Positions 47,384 through 58,081 of a DNA stretch of 64,000 nt are shown here, piece after piece. The notes below the pieces were generated by a model. It did no database searches and was not told the origin of the DNA. It saw nothing but the letters and a program-made list of their open reading frames with translations. A program made the translations under genes and the position numbers. Numbering within the stretch: position 1 is the first letter of the stretch; each line of letters begins with the position of its first letter. The stretch is from Carallia brachiata (Eukaryota; Streptophyta; Magnoliopsida; Malpighiales; Rhizophoraceae): contig JADCRB010000010.1 of NCBI GenBank assembly GCA_021464245.1, forward strand, positions 2,436,735-2,500,734, written 5' to 3'.

Positions 47384-48008
47384 TTGGTACCAGAGCAGGT
47401 TTGGCCTATATTGATGTCATCTTACAGCATTCAAAGCAACCTTTTCATTGACAATGACTATGTAGAGAAGACTCTTTTAGAGTATTGTCGATGGATCGTG
47501 AATACAACAAGTGCTGAAGATGTTGCTCGCAGTCAATTTATTTGTAAACGTGTCCCTGACTTCAAAAACATTCTTATCTTCAATGGAGATTTTTTCATCA
47601 AATATTTTGTAAGGTAGTTAGCTGAGCTTGAGGCATAACCTGAATATAATAACATGCCTAAAGAAAAAAAAAATGAAACTTGGATATTTAAACTCAAAGA
47701 TGGGGCAGCTGATTGGTGGAATGATATTCAATATTATAAATTGAGTCACGGTAAGCCTAAAATTCATTCATGGGTAAACATGAGAAATCTATTAGTCCTT
47801 GAATTCTTTGGTGATGATATGTTTGTCTCATTCCTACACCAAAATTATTAGTGAGGAACCGGTTATTAATCAAAAGAAGATGAGTCATAAAGAAGAAGAA
47901 AAACCTATTCTTGATCACGACATGATTAAGCAAGTTGACTTGTATTTTAATAAATATATCAATGGGCTAGAATATTGTTTGAAAAGAAGGTTTTGGTATC
48001 AAAAATAG
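47384..48008 (+). pseudogene. gypsy gag remnant of the outer element
   Basis: The segment 47654-47851 reads 'KLKDGAADWWNDIQ' and 'SWVNMRNLLVLEFFGDD'. This is the conserved core of the plant Retrotrans_gag domain (usually 'L.G.A..WW..L' followed by 'W..m...L...F.p..'). Frameshifts separate it from the preceding 47384-47617 stretch and from what follows. The capsid would package element RNA; this copy cannot. Confidence 0.7.
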
Positions 48009-48057
48009 CAGGTGGGCTGTCATGGACCTATACTATTGATATAGGCCAATGGATTGT

Positions 48058-48333
48058 TCCCAATTATAGGAAAAAAAAAGGGATTGTTAATATAAATGGG
48101 GAAAAATGGAGAAGAAATTGGAGAAGAACAGGAATAAAATAATGGAGAAAAGCAATTTGCAAATTCTAGTTTTTCATACAAGTTACAACTGTCTTTGGAA
48201 ATATATATCCCTACAGTACAATGTAACAACACATAATGGACAACCACATGTGGCTTAGATGAGTCCACATCATCCACTACTTATTTAGTAATAGACTGAC
48301 AGTAGTGTAAAATAACAAATAGAACACTAAGAG
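48058..48333 (-). repeat. 3' LTR of the chromovirus
   Basis: Matches 56097-56382 with scattered mismatches. It directly abuts the last polyprotein codons and the polypurine-like AGGGGAGA on the minus strand. Confidence 0.8.
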
Positions 48334-48372
48334 TGGGATGTCTAATAAGTCTCCCCTATTTATAGTAGCCTT

Positions 48373-49300
48373 TGTAAACACGATTTTTTTTATTAAAAAA
48401 AAAGTAAAAAAAAATATGCAAAGGTTGGCAAAGCTGACCTTTGAAATTTTAAAGGTCAGCTTTTGCCGACCAAGCCACCAACTGCACAGTTGGTGCCTTT
48501 AATTTTCCTCCTTTCACATAACATTTTCACACGGAAAGGAAGACCTATAAATAGGTCCTCGCCCTTTAATTCTAAAATAATTCAGAAAATCCGTAAACAT
48601 AAAAATAGAGAGAACTTCAAAGAAAAACAAAAAATTAAAAATCTCTCAAGAAAATTTCTCCTTTTCCTGTTTTGTACTTTACAGTATACTCTCCGAACTC
48701 TTATGAGAGAGATATCTCAGGTACAAGCTCCAAAAAATTTGTTGCATCCATTTACAAGTATATTTTGAGTTTATACTCTCTAGTGTCTCAAATTTGAATC
48801 TGTGAAAGTATAAATCTAAAATATTAAACACCTGTCTGACATTAAGCTTCCTACAGCCCTCAGCGAAGCCAATCCATGTGAGATAAAACCTTTACCGCCC
48901 TCAGTGGAGCTAAACGTTTTGAGTGGGATCAAGTCCTGACCCTCGATAGAGTCAAAGCAGTCCACCTGAGACCAAGCCCATACAGCCCTCACCAGAACCA
49001 GACCATTATGAACGAGATCAAGCCTCTACGGCCCTCATCGGAGTTCCAGCACTACCTGAGATCAAGCCTCGGCCCTTAGTGGAATCTATTTCTTACAGTT
49101 CAAGATCACGTTGTGGAAATTCAACATCTTCCAATCAAGATCAAGCTCGTGTAACTTTTGACTAAACCACATAAGAGCATTAATCGGAGAATCTACCAAA
49201 GATCGAACCTGCATTTTATTTTAAATTTTCACTTGTAATTTGTATCTGTATTGTTCGAGACCTAACTGTTGCAGCTCGAACGTAAGGATCTCATTTCACA
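48373..49300 (+). repeat. 5' LTR of the gag-only Tat-type element
   Basis: Starts TGTAAACACG and ends TCATTTCACA. It has a TATA box TATAAATA at 48546-48553. A repeated motif 'GCCCTCA...GGAG' recurs about every 60 bp between 48850 and 49090. Confidence 0.88.
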
Positions 49301-49396
49301 AATTTGGCACACTCGGTGGCACATCTCTGCCTCCATCTATTGCTCCTTTAAAAAAAAATCCAGTAAGAATCCAACATCTGCGTTGTCACAATCACG

Positions 49397-50623
49397 ATGA
49401 CAAGCGCAACCAACACGGAAGACAGAATTGCGGAATTGAAAGCAAATTTTCTCAAGCTTGTGGAAGAAAAAGATCAACAGATCGCTCGCCTCAAAGGAAA
49501 GGTCCCGATCCAAACTGATCTTGAGACCCGCAAGAGCTGCCGTATCTACCTGATTTTACTCCAAAAGCAATGCCCTAATCTCTTCACTGCGAAAAAGCAA
49601 CAAGATAGTTCACACAACTGCTGCCTACAAATTCTGCCGCTTCGCTATCTGTCCAAAATTACAGAATAATAGTAAATACAATCCACCTACAACAAAGTAC
49701 ATCATTTCAAGGTTCACAAATATATCAAACTGTACACAAAACGTATTGAAATACTCAGTATGCTCTTGGGCTACCAACCGCCCAAATTTCAACAATTCGA
49801 TGGACAAAGTGATCTGAAGCAGCATATCGCTCATTTCGTCGAAACCTGCAATAATGCAGGAACCTACGGCGACCTTTTGGTGAAACAGTTTGTTCGTTCA
49901 CTCAAGGACACTGCCTTTACCTGGTTCGTAAACCTTGAACCAGAATCAATCGACAGTTGGGAGTATCTGCAACACGAGTTTCTCAACAGATTTTTCAGCA
50001 CCCGTCGAACAGTAAGCATGATGGAGCTTACCAGCACCAGGCAAAAGAAAGGAGAGCCCGCCATCGAATACATAAATAGATGCATGCTCTTAGCCTAGAT
50101 TACAAAGATCGTCTGACAGAAACTTCTGTGGTGGAAATGTGTATCCAGGGGATGCACTGGGAACTGCTATACATTGTGCAGAATCAAACCTCGAATTTTT
50201 GAAAAATTGGTACTCGCGCGCATGACATGGAGATAAGCATCAAAACCTCTAGAGGCACGATTCCTATCAAACTAGGCCAACATGGGGGCAAAAAAGTGAT
50301 TGCTATTGATGCTTCACCAATAAAAGTTGGTGCTAAAGCAAAACAGTCCTTCAGCGTCGACAAATCAACCAAAACAACCAGAAAGAGGTAAGGCGATGTC
50401 GCGAGAGTCAGAACAAAAGAAGTATCCGTTCCCTAACTCTGATGTTTCGGACATTCTCGATCAACTTTTGGAAGCTAAGCTGATCAAGCTCCCGGAGTGC
50501 AAGCAACCTAATCAGAAGGATCAGGTCAATAATCCAAAATTCTGCAGGTATCACGGCACAGTCAACCATCCAACTAAGAAGTGTTTCGTCTTAAAAGAAC
50601 TGATTTTGAAGCTCATAGGCTAA
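49397..50623 (+). pseudogene. Tat-type gag (capsid and CHHC-like knuckle), frame broken
   Basis: It opens at 49397 with a charged, probably coiled-coil N terminus ('RIAELKANFLKLVEEKDQQI'). The Retrotrans_gag core at 49760-50098 is well preserved ('PPKFQQFDGQSDLKQHIAHF', 'LVKQFVRSLKDTAFTWFVNL', 'FLNRFFSTRRTVSMMELTS'). A stop at 50096-50098 and frame changes near 50100-50330 follow. The last part (50327-50623) has 'LLEAKLIKLPE' and a knuckle-like 'CRYHGTVNHPTKKC' (Cys-X2-His-X4-His-X4-Cys). The capsid core could still be expressed as a short protein, but the whole gag cannot. Confidence 0.85.
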
Positions 50624-50784
50624 AATAAAATCATTTTGGATCGAGAAGACGTAGCCTCAGCCAACCAAACTACCGTCTCTTCAAATCCATTAGAAGAAAG
50701 TCAACATGAATCTACACTTACATGCTGTCATACCCAAAAACACATCCTGATCTGCCTCGATCAAGCGGTAAATTTTTAAAGTAT

Positions 50785-51190
50785 TGTTATATAAAAAAAA
50801 AGCAAAGAAAAAGAAAAAAATCAAAAAAAAGTCTGAAGCTTATGTGCAGGTTCAGAACGCTTCCTCAAAATCTAAATTTAGATTCGAGGGCAAATCTCGA
50901 ACCCCGACTCAAAACCGACCACCCAAATCCAAACTCAATCAAGCCCAAAACCCAAATCCGAATTTGGGCTCAAACTTAGGTTGAAAACCCCCAAGTCCAA
51001 ATTCCAGCTCAAAATCCAAATCCAAATTCAGGGGCAGACTTCAAACCCGGACCCAAATTCCAGCTCAAAATCGAAAAGTCCAAACTTAAACTCCAGCTCA
51101 AAGCCCAAATTCAAATCCAAATCCAAAGTCGGGGCCAAACCCCAAACCTTGAATCAAAACCCAAGTCAGCAGCTCAACAACTCAACAGCT
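50785..51190 (+). repeat. A-rich tract and CCAAA-type low-complexity 3' UTR
   Basis: An A/G-rich tract followed by degenerate repeats of words like AAATCCAAATCC and AGCTCAAA. It parallels 3935-4340 of the first Tat element. Confidence 0.7.
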
Positions 51191-51204
51191 CAATGGCTCA
51201 GTAG

Positions 51205-51775
51205 CTCATTAGTACAACAGTAGCACACTCCTGTCTCGCACAAGTATAAAGGCATCAACTGCAGCACACTCCTGTCTTGGACGAGTATAAAAGGTGACAA
51301 CACAGTTTAACCCTCCTGTTTTGCACGAGTGTAAAAACCGAACAGCTCACCAGCAAGTCCAACAATCCTACCTCGTACGAGTATAAAAGGCGATCAACTG
51401 CAGCACACTCCTGTCTCGCACGAGTATAAAAGGCGACAACACAGTTCAACACTCCTGCCTCGCACGAGTATAAAAGGTGAATAGCTCACCAACAATTCAA
51501 CACTCTTGCCTCGCACGAGCATAAAAGACGACAATACAATTCAACACTCCTGCCTCGTATGAGTATAAAAGGCAACAACACAGTTCAACACTATTGTCTC
51601 ACACGAGTATAAAAGACGATGATATAACAATCAACACTCTTATCTCGCATGAGTATAAAAGGCGAATCACTCTATAGCAAATCTAAACTCCTGTCTCGCA
51701 TGCGTATAAATGGCAATGGCCACACAATGCCCAAGTCTAATACTCCTGCATTGCACGAGTACAAAAGGCAACAGT
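51205..51775 (+). repeat. tandem array, about 12 diverged units each containing GAGTATAAAAGG
   Basis: Units of about 45-60 bp have the pattern 'CACTCCTGTCTCGCACGAGT' followed by ATAAAAGGCGA and a variable AC-rich stretch. Twelve cores can be counted, near 51242, 51278, 51327, 51379, 51421, 51466, 51518, 51559, 51605, 51650, 51703 and 51758. Most contain a consensus TATA box (TATAAAAG). The array lies just upstream of the 3' LTR. Tandem repeats in the 3' UTR are known from Ogre/Tat elements. Confidence 0.85.
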
Positions 51776-51885
51776 TCAACATTCAATGTTCCTCAAGACG
51801 TCTCAATCTTCAAACTGGACATCAAAACTCGGTTTGTGTCACATCATTGGAGTTCTTCCTCACCAAGCCTTGAAGTGAGAGTATT

Positions 51886-52822
51886 TATAAACACGTTTTT
51901 TTTTAAAAAAAAGGACAAAAGAAGTAAAAAGAAAAATGTGCAAAGGTCAGCAAAGTTGACTTTTGAAATTTCAAAGGTCAGCTTTTGCCGACCAAGCCAC
52001 CAACTGCACAGTTGATGGCTTTAATTTTCTTCCTTTCACATAGCATTTTCACACGGAAATGAAGACCTATAAATAGGCCCTTGCCCTTAATTATAAAATA
52101 ATTTAGAAAATTCATAAACAGAAAAATAGAGAGAACTTAAGAGAAAAAGAAAAAATTGAAAATCTCTCAAGAAAATTTTCCTTTTCCTACATTTTTGTAC
52201 TCTGCGGTATACTCTCTGAACTCCTTTGAGGGAGATATCTCAGGTACAAACCCCAAAAAATTTACTCTATCCATTTACAAGCATATTTTGAGTTTATACT
52301 CTCTGGTGCCTCAGATTTGAATCTGTGAAAGTATAAATCTAAAATATTAAACATTTGTCTAAGATTAAGCTTCTTACGGCTCTCAGCAAAGTCAGTCCAT
52401 CTGAGATAAAGCCTCTACGGCCCTCAACTAGCTAAACATTCTGAGTGGGATCAAGCCCTAACCCTCAGTGGAGTCAAATCAATCCACTTGAGACCAAGCT
52501 CATACAGCTCCCACCGGAACCAGACCATTCCAAATGAAATCATGCCTCTACGGCCCTCATCGGGGTCCAGCAGTTCCTGAGATCAAGCCTCAGCCCTCGA
52601 CGGAATCTATTTCCTGCAGTTGAAGATCACACTGTAGAAATTCAACATCTTCCAGTCAAGATCAAGCTCGTGCAGCCCTTGACTAAACCACACAGGAACA
52701 TTAATCGGAGGATCTACCAGAGATAGAACTTGCATTTTATTTTAAAATTTCACTTGTAATTTGTATCTGTATTGTTCAAGACCTAATTGTTGTAGGCTCG
52801 AACGTATGGATCTCATTTCACA
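51886..52822 (+). repeat. 3' LTR of the gag-only Tat-type element
   Basis: Starts TATAAACACG (first G mutated from TG) and ends TCATTTCACA. TATA box TATAAATA at 52068-52075. It aligns with 48373-49300 throughout. Confidence 0.88.
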
Positions 52823-52827
52823 GCCTT

Positions 52828-53640
52828 GTCCTCAAGGCAAAATTCATCGATGACTTAAGGCTAGAACCGAGGAAATTGAGAAACCAAAAAACTCTAGTCT
52901 TCCCATGTGGCATCTTTCTCAGAGAGATTAGACCAGTGCACTAGAACCTATGTCACCGCTCTATTGTTACGTTTGGCGATCTTATGATCTAAGATTACAA
53001 ATGGCTCCACGAAGACCTGTCCATCAGCTCCTATAATAGGCAGGTGAGGAAGAAGTTGACCATGGTGCCCCATAGATCTCTTGAGCAAGGATACATGGAA
53101 TACATGATGAATTATGGATCTAGGTGGTAAGGATATTTTATAAGGTACAACTCCAACCTTAGTCTCGATGGGAAAAAGTCCATAATATTTATAGGAGGAC
53201 TTTACGGGCAGCGACCGAAGCTTGACAGTATAGCTGGAGTTTCAAGTAATCTTGCTCACCAACATTAAAAGATCTGTCACTACGCCCCTTATATGTATAT
53301 TGCTTCATTTTTTGTTGTGCTTTCAGCAATTGTTCTTTCAATAAATTGTTCAATTGTTGATGCTCCAACAACAATTCCTCCACTAAAGCTACTCTAGTAG
53401 AATTGGCAGGGACAGCTACTAATTATGGAGGTAATTGCCCACAGAGAGCTTGGAAAGGACTTATGCCAAGAGAGGCATGGTAATTATTATTGTACCACCA
53501 CTTAGTAACGTACAACCAACAAGCCCAATTTGTTTGCTTCTAATGGGTCATGCAACGCAAGTAGTTTTCCAAGCATTGATTGAAACACTCACTTTGGCCA
53601 TCTGTTTGTGGATGGTAAGTAGAGCTAAGGTGAAGATCAA
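52828..53640 (-). pseudogene. chromovirus integrase end and chromodomain
   Basis: Integrase resumes near 53640 with 'STYHPQTDGQSECFNQCLEN', including the third catalytic Glu. It continues through a GPF/Y-like module ('YYGPFPIETKVG', about 53190-53140) and 'HHVFHVSLLK'. A chromodomain-like 'VHWSNLSEKDATWED' (52945-52896) and the 'LEDKA' end follow. Chromodomains target integration to heterochromatin in chromoviruses. Multiple stops interrupt it. The last codons lie beyond the inserted element at 48372-48334. Confidence 0.8.
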
Positions 53641-54890
53641 TTCCAAGAAGCTTGAAAAGTTCCTAGCAAAACAAGCTAGTAAACAATTTATCCTAGTCGG
53701 AGACCACTGTCTTTGGAAGCCCATGCAACTTGTAAATGTGCTCTATGAACAACTTGGAAATTGTTTGGGCAATGTGTCATCAAAAAATACCATAACAAAT
53801 TTCCTAAGATTGGGAGAAAGATATCATTCATGAGCGCCTGGAAGGTTGTAGGGGCATTAGTAAGGCCGAAAAGCATAACCATAAACTCATAGTGGCCCTA
53901 ATGAGTCCTAAAAGTAGTATTGTGAACATCCTCTTTGCACATTCTAATTTGATGGTAACCAACCCTAAGGTCTATCTTGTAGAAAACTGAGGCACCATAC
54001 AGCTCATCAGGTAAGTTATCTATTATTGGAATTGGGAATTTATCCTTCACAGTCAAGGAATTGAGTTGCCTGTAATCAACACAAAACCTCCAAGAGCCAT
54101 CTTTCTTCTTAACTAGGAGTACAGGAGAGGCGAAAGAACTAGTACTAGGTTGAATGACTGAAGTTTTAAGCATCTCAGCCACTAACCTCTCTATTTGATT
54201 CTTTTGATAATGGGGATATTTGTATGGCCTAATAGTGACAGGTTGGGCCCCAGGTTTAAGAATGATGGAGTGGCCATGGCTTCTTTTGTGGGAAAAAGAT
54301 TTAAGCTCAAAAAATACATCTGAAAATTCTTCCAAAATTGCTTCCAAGGCTGCTGGCATCACTGATTCTTCCACTGAATGCACTAAAGTAAAAGGATGAG
54401 CATTTAATCAAAAATCTTTCTTTCGTACCCATTTTTGAAGTTTTTGTCTAGTCAGCAACTTAAGAGGCCCCACCTTGGTAAAGCCAAGCAATTCAACAGG
54501 CTTTTCATCTCTTACAAATGACAACTTCATGTTATTGAAATCAAAAAGTATTGGACTTTGAAGTTTAAGCCCATTCACTCCTAGTACTATGTCATAGGCC
54601 CCCAAGGTCAATAATCTAAGGTTTGCAGCAAATGTAAAGCCCTGCATTTTCCACTTAAATCCCTTGTATATCTCTAAGCTTACAATCTTTTCTCCATTGG
54701 CAACAATTACCCTCATGGTGAAGTCTTCTCTAAGTTACACTGCAACTTTTTTGCTGTGGTAGAATCAAGGAAGCTATGGTACTTCCTGTATCAATCAATA
54801 TTACCAAGGTTCTTTTTCCCTCCTGACCATGTAGTTGCATGGCATTATTATGCTCAGAAGTACCAGCTATTGCATTCGTAGAAATTTTTA
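53640..54890 (-). pseudogene. chromovirus protease and reverse transcriptase
   Basis: The aspartic protease motif 'LIDTGST' is encoded near 54800-54780, and the downstream protease segment 54716-54408 has 'LGAYDIVLGVNGL', where Trp is usual at the last-but-one position. RT covers 54383-53898 ('VTIRPYKYPHYQK', 'CVDYRQLNSLTVKDKFPIP', 'DLRVGYHQIRM') and 53882-53688 ('[17 protein letters not shown]'). The catalytic DD region is out of frame near 53725. The reading then jumps to late integrase, indicating that RNase H and the first half of integrase were deleted. Confidence 0.85.
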
Positions 54891-56040
54891 TAGGAGCCTT
54901 AGTGATTTCCAAACTTGGCATCTCATGCACATCCTCTTCTTGTACAGGTTGAATTTTTGTTTCTTCCTTACATTCACGATGCCCTTACTCACCCTCAACG
55001 AATTTAAGGTCTGTTTCTTATTGCATTGGTGGCTCGGGAAGTATTTATCTCCACATTTGTAGCATTGTCTGGGACTTCTAACAGCATTAGGCTTAATTGT
55101 TCTAGCAATAATAGAATTGCCCATTTTGATCTCCAAAGTGGCTTTCGGCTGTCAGGCATAGAAAATGGTTTAGGGGCTGGAATATATGGTTTGGAAGTCT
55201 GTGGCACTTGACTCCAAGTAGTGTTTTTGTAAGTTTTTTTTGTTTAAGAAGGCCCTTCATAGTAAGTTTTTATAGCTTAGCCAATTCATAAGCATGGGTG
55301 AGTGTTTTTGGCTGTAGTATTTTAATTGTGGGTCGAATTGAAGCACTGAGACCACTTATGAAAATAGAAATAAATTAATTTTCAGAAAGACTAGCATTAC
55401 CAGTTTTCATTTGAGCCTTTAATTCCTCAAAGTGTTTTAGATAATCAACCACTGATCCTTTTTGTGTCAGTTTATTGAATTCTTCTTATATATCATAGAA
55501 GTTGCTACTACAAACCTCACACAAAGTTCCTTAGAGAACTCATCCCAACCAACATTCTTATGGTCCAATAACCACCCTTGGAACCAAATTATAGTTTGCG
55601 CCCAAAATACATGGCAGCGGTTTCAACTTTGTGTTGCTCTGCCACATTATACGATCTAAAAATTGATTACATTTAGCAATTCATTCTCTAGGATTAATCT
55701 CATCAAAATATGGTAGAGTTACCTTTGGAATCCAAGATGGGTTTGTCTCCACATTTTAGTTCTTGATCTCATCTGTGTTTACGACCTTGGCCACACCAAT
55801 TCCTACTACTTTAGTATCGGCCTCGCTAAGTATGGGTAACAACCTACCAATGTCTTTAATTCCATCACGATCTACTAATTCCACTGACTTGGTATTTAAA
55901 AGGTCCATCAATTAAGAAAAATTGGTCTCCTGCTATTACATTTGCTCCTATAGTTCCTGAATTTGTTCATCAAAGTGTTTCCACATTTCTTTTGTGTCAG
56001 TTGCAAAAAAACTCACCATGGTAGATCCTTTAGTTTTTTG
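54888..56040 (-). pseudogene. chromovirus gag with zinc knuckle
   Basis: Read right to left from about 56020, broken frames give 'YFDEINPREWIAKCNQFL'-like capsid sequence (about 55730-55660). They end in a CCHC knuckle 'CYKCGDKYFPSHQC' encoded at about 55064-55023. The knuckle is intact, but the upstream frame contains several stops. Confidence 0.7.
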
Positions 56041-56096
56041 CGCCAACTTGTTGCGAAGAACCCACTAAAACCGAGCCTGCTCTGATACCAAATTAA

Positions 56097-56382
56097 GATA
56101 CATCCAATTAATAAAAAACAATAGTGGGGTTGTGAATATAGAAAAGGAAAAATCAGAGAAAAAATGGGAGAAGAACGAGAAGAAGATAAGGGAGAAAAGC
56201 AGTTTGCAAATTCTAATTTTCCATACCAGTTATAGTCGTCCTTGGAAATATATATGTCCCTACAGTACAATATAAAAACACATAATAGATAACCACATGT
56301 GGCTTAGATGAGTCCACGTCATCCACCAGTTATTTAGTAATAGAGTCATAGTAGAGTAAAATAACAAATAGAACACTAAGAG
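56097..56382 (-). repeat. 5' LTR of the chromovirus
   Basis: Matches 48058-48333. It lies next to the primer-binding site at 56076-56091, which fixes the element's orientation as minus. Confidence 0.8.
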
Positions 56383-56715
56383 ACAATGCCAACAATCCAT
56401 TGGCCCATATCAGTAAGATAGGTCCATAACATGGGCCTATGATCCATAGGTCCAAGGATCTCCTTAATTCTCGACATATATTATCACATAATGTTGATTT
56501 TATTGGGGTAGAGACAATCAATCATAAACAGATGTCTTTATTTGTCCAGGTTATTGTTCTATCTGAGGTTTGTGTGCAAAGGAGCAAGCCTCGAAAATTG
56601 TCGAGTTTGGTATACTCGAAGTTTTTATTCTTATGGTACAGAAGTTATCAATTCCTCAATGTTAACTCGAGGGTGAGTTTCTTTTAAATGAAGGGATCCA
56701 ACGTAGGATACATCC

Positions 56716-57136
56716 TGAAGGATATTTTCTGTTCTTCTTAAATTAATGTTGTAAATTTTATTATTATGATTTTACAACTTATTTAAATTATTTTACGCTA
56801 TTTAGGAGTTTTTGCTAATATTATTCTAGAGTACTTGGTCATTAGGTGTTCTCTATTAGGTAATTATATAATAACTTGATTTGGTTTGCTTTTTAGTTTT
56901 TACTTAGTCATACAGTTTGCTTGGTCAGTAAGTTTAGAAATTATTATAAATAGGAGTATAATCCTAAGGCTAAATAATTTCAGTCAAATTATTAATTCCA
57001 ATAAATTATCAATTTATCAACAAAAATTCTCTATTTGAGACTTTTTAACATTTTTGGTGGATTTCAGGAACCTCTTAAAGGTTAAATCAAGTGTTGGCCT
57101 TTGGTATCCTATTTTTTGCACTTCTGTCATGTGTCA
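56716..57136 (+). repeat. 3' LTR of the outer gypsy element
   Basis: Pairs with 46978-47382. It is somewhat longer because of an insertion of about 15 bp in the AATTATTAATTCC region. It is preceded by purine-rich AAATGAAGGGA. Confidence 0.8.
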
Positions 57137-58081
57137 ACCATGCTTAGCTTTACTGTATGGATTGCATCTGGTAACTTGGTAGGTCTCGGGAACTTTTTCT
57201 GTATTTTTCTTTTGATGGTGTATACACACAAATCTTCTCCATTCTCACATCTTTTGGTATGTATGTGGCCTCTTCTTACACATTTAGCCTGGATCAAATG
57301 CTAAAACCTCAAAAAGACTCCACATGGCACCAAAATATCAATAGATTATCCTTTTTCAAAGAATGATATTTCATAAATTCTTGCCAATCACAACTTAAAA
57401 GTAACGACTCATAACCACTTAGCACAACATTCCATGTGTAACAATGTGGACCTTTGAGAGTTGCAATTTCAAGAAGTTTTGCCTTCATTTTGTAAGCAAA
57501 TTTTCTTGGTGGTTGCAAAGTTCGCCAAACTACTGCTAAATCTTCACACCTTAAACTAAAAAGAGTTGTACGATCAGATTTAGCAATATCATCCTTAAAC
57601 ATTGTTAGTTTCACACTAGGAAAAAAAAACCTTACCAATTGCTCAGGCAATCAACCGAGAGATGTTATAAAAAGTGCACTATTTGAAAAAGAGTCCAATA
57701 GATGTCTTCATCCATTGTGTGATTTGTCTCCTCTTTTCTCCCATTTCAGCTTCATCTGTTGCTTATGTGCTTAATTTGACAAAATACGAAGCTTCTTCCT
57801 CACAATTGGTTTCTGAATCAAACATCAAGACATCAAACTAAGAGTCCCTGAAATTACAAATGAAGAGTAGCAAATCATTTTCTCGAAGGTAATGATCATT
57901 CACAAACTAGTCCCAACCATCTCTGAAAAATAAAGTGTCATTCTTGCAATGAGGCTTCCCATATATCACCACCAGGACCTTTAAGGACAATAGTTTGAGG
58001 AATTTCTTCTTCAATTTGTTGGCAAAATTTCATGGAAGGGCTTGGAATTCCATGCAAAATTTCAGGAAAAAAAAAAGTATC

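Larger units (their letters stand above)
48373..52822 (+). mobile_element. gag-only Tat-type LTR element (TR-GAG-like), innermost in the nest
   Basis: LTRs of 928 bp (48373-49300) and 937 bp (51886-52822) are flanked by a perfect 5-bp target duplication GCCTT at 48368-48372 and 52823-52827. The putative primer-binding site TGGCACACTCGGTGGCA starts at 49305. The 2.6-kb interior encodes a decayed gag and then goes straight to the low-complexity tract and a tandem array; no protease, RT or integrase is found. The LTRs and pre-LTR sequence are homologous to the Tat element at 1-6828. It is inserted between the chromovirus polyprotein end and its 3' LTR, so it is younger than the chromovirus. Confidence 0.9.
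48058..56382 (-). mobile_element. minus-strand chromovirus (Ty3/gypsy with chromodomain), internally deleted
   Basis: LTRs of about 280 bp lie at 48058-48333 and 56097-56382. They share 'TTGGAAATATATAT', 'CCACATGTGGCTTAGATGAG' and 'GTAAAATAACAAATAGAACA'. The primer-binding site reads TTGGTATCAGAGCAGG on the minus strand (56091-56076). Between the LTRs, right to left, are gag, zinc knuckle, protease, RT, the end of integrase and a chromodomain. The RNase H domain and the first half of integrase are absent. The element at 48373-52822 is inserted just past the end of its polyprotein. The outer flanks of both LTRs are inverted copies of each other (48013-48054 and 56394-56436), so it landed in a palindromic part of the outer element. 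Exact LTR ends are uncertain by a few bases. Confidence 0.85.
46978..57136 (+). mobile_element. outer non-autonomous gypsy element of the nest
   Basis: LTRs lie at about 46978-47382 and 56716-57136. They share 'TATTTAGGAGTTTTTGCTAA', 'GAGTACTTGGTCATTA' and 'TCTCTATTTGAGACTT', with a TATAAATAG box in each. The primer-binding site TGGTACCAGAGC (47385-47396) follows the 5' LTR. Without the inserted chromovirus its interior is only about 1 kb: a decayed gag start (47384-47870) and a 3' end (about 56394-56715). Pol is therefore missing and mobility must have been in trans. It interrupts exon 3 of the B3 pseudogene. The flanks show a possible imperfect target duplication ACCAC/ACCAT, so the terminal few bases are uncertain. 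Confidence 0.82.

Noticed and set aside
51205..51775. CRISPR-like array
   Set aside because: Repeats are diverged and contiguous without unique spacers of constant length, and they lie inside a plant LTR element.
53435..53833. Plus-strand ORF of 132 codons
   Set aside because: Shadow of the minus-strand chromovirus integrase and RT, which carry the recognisable motifs.
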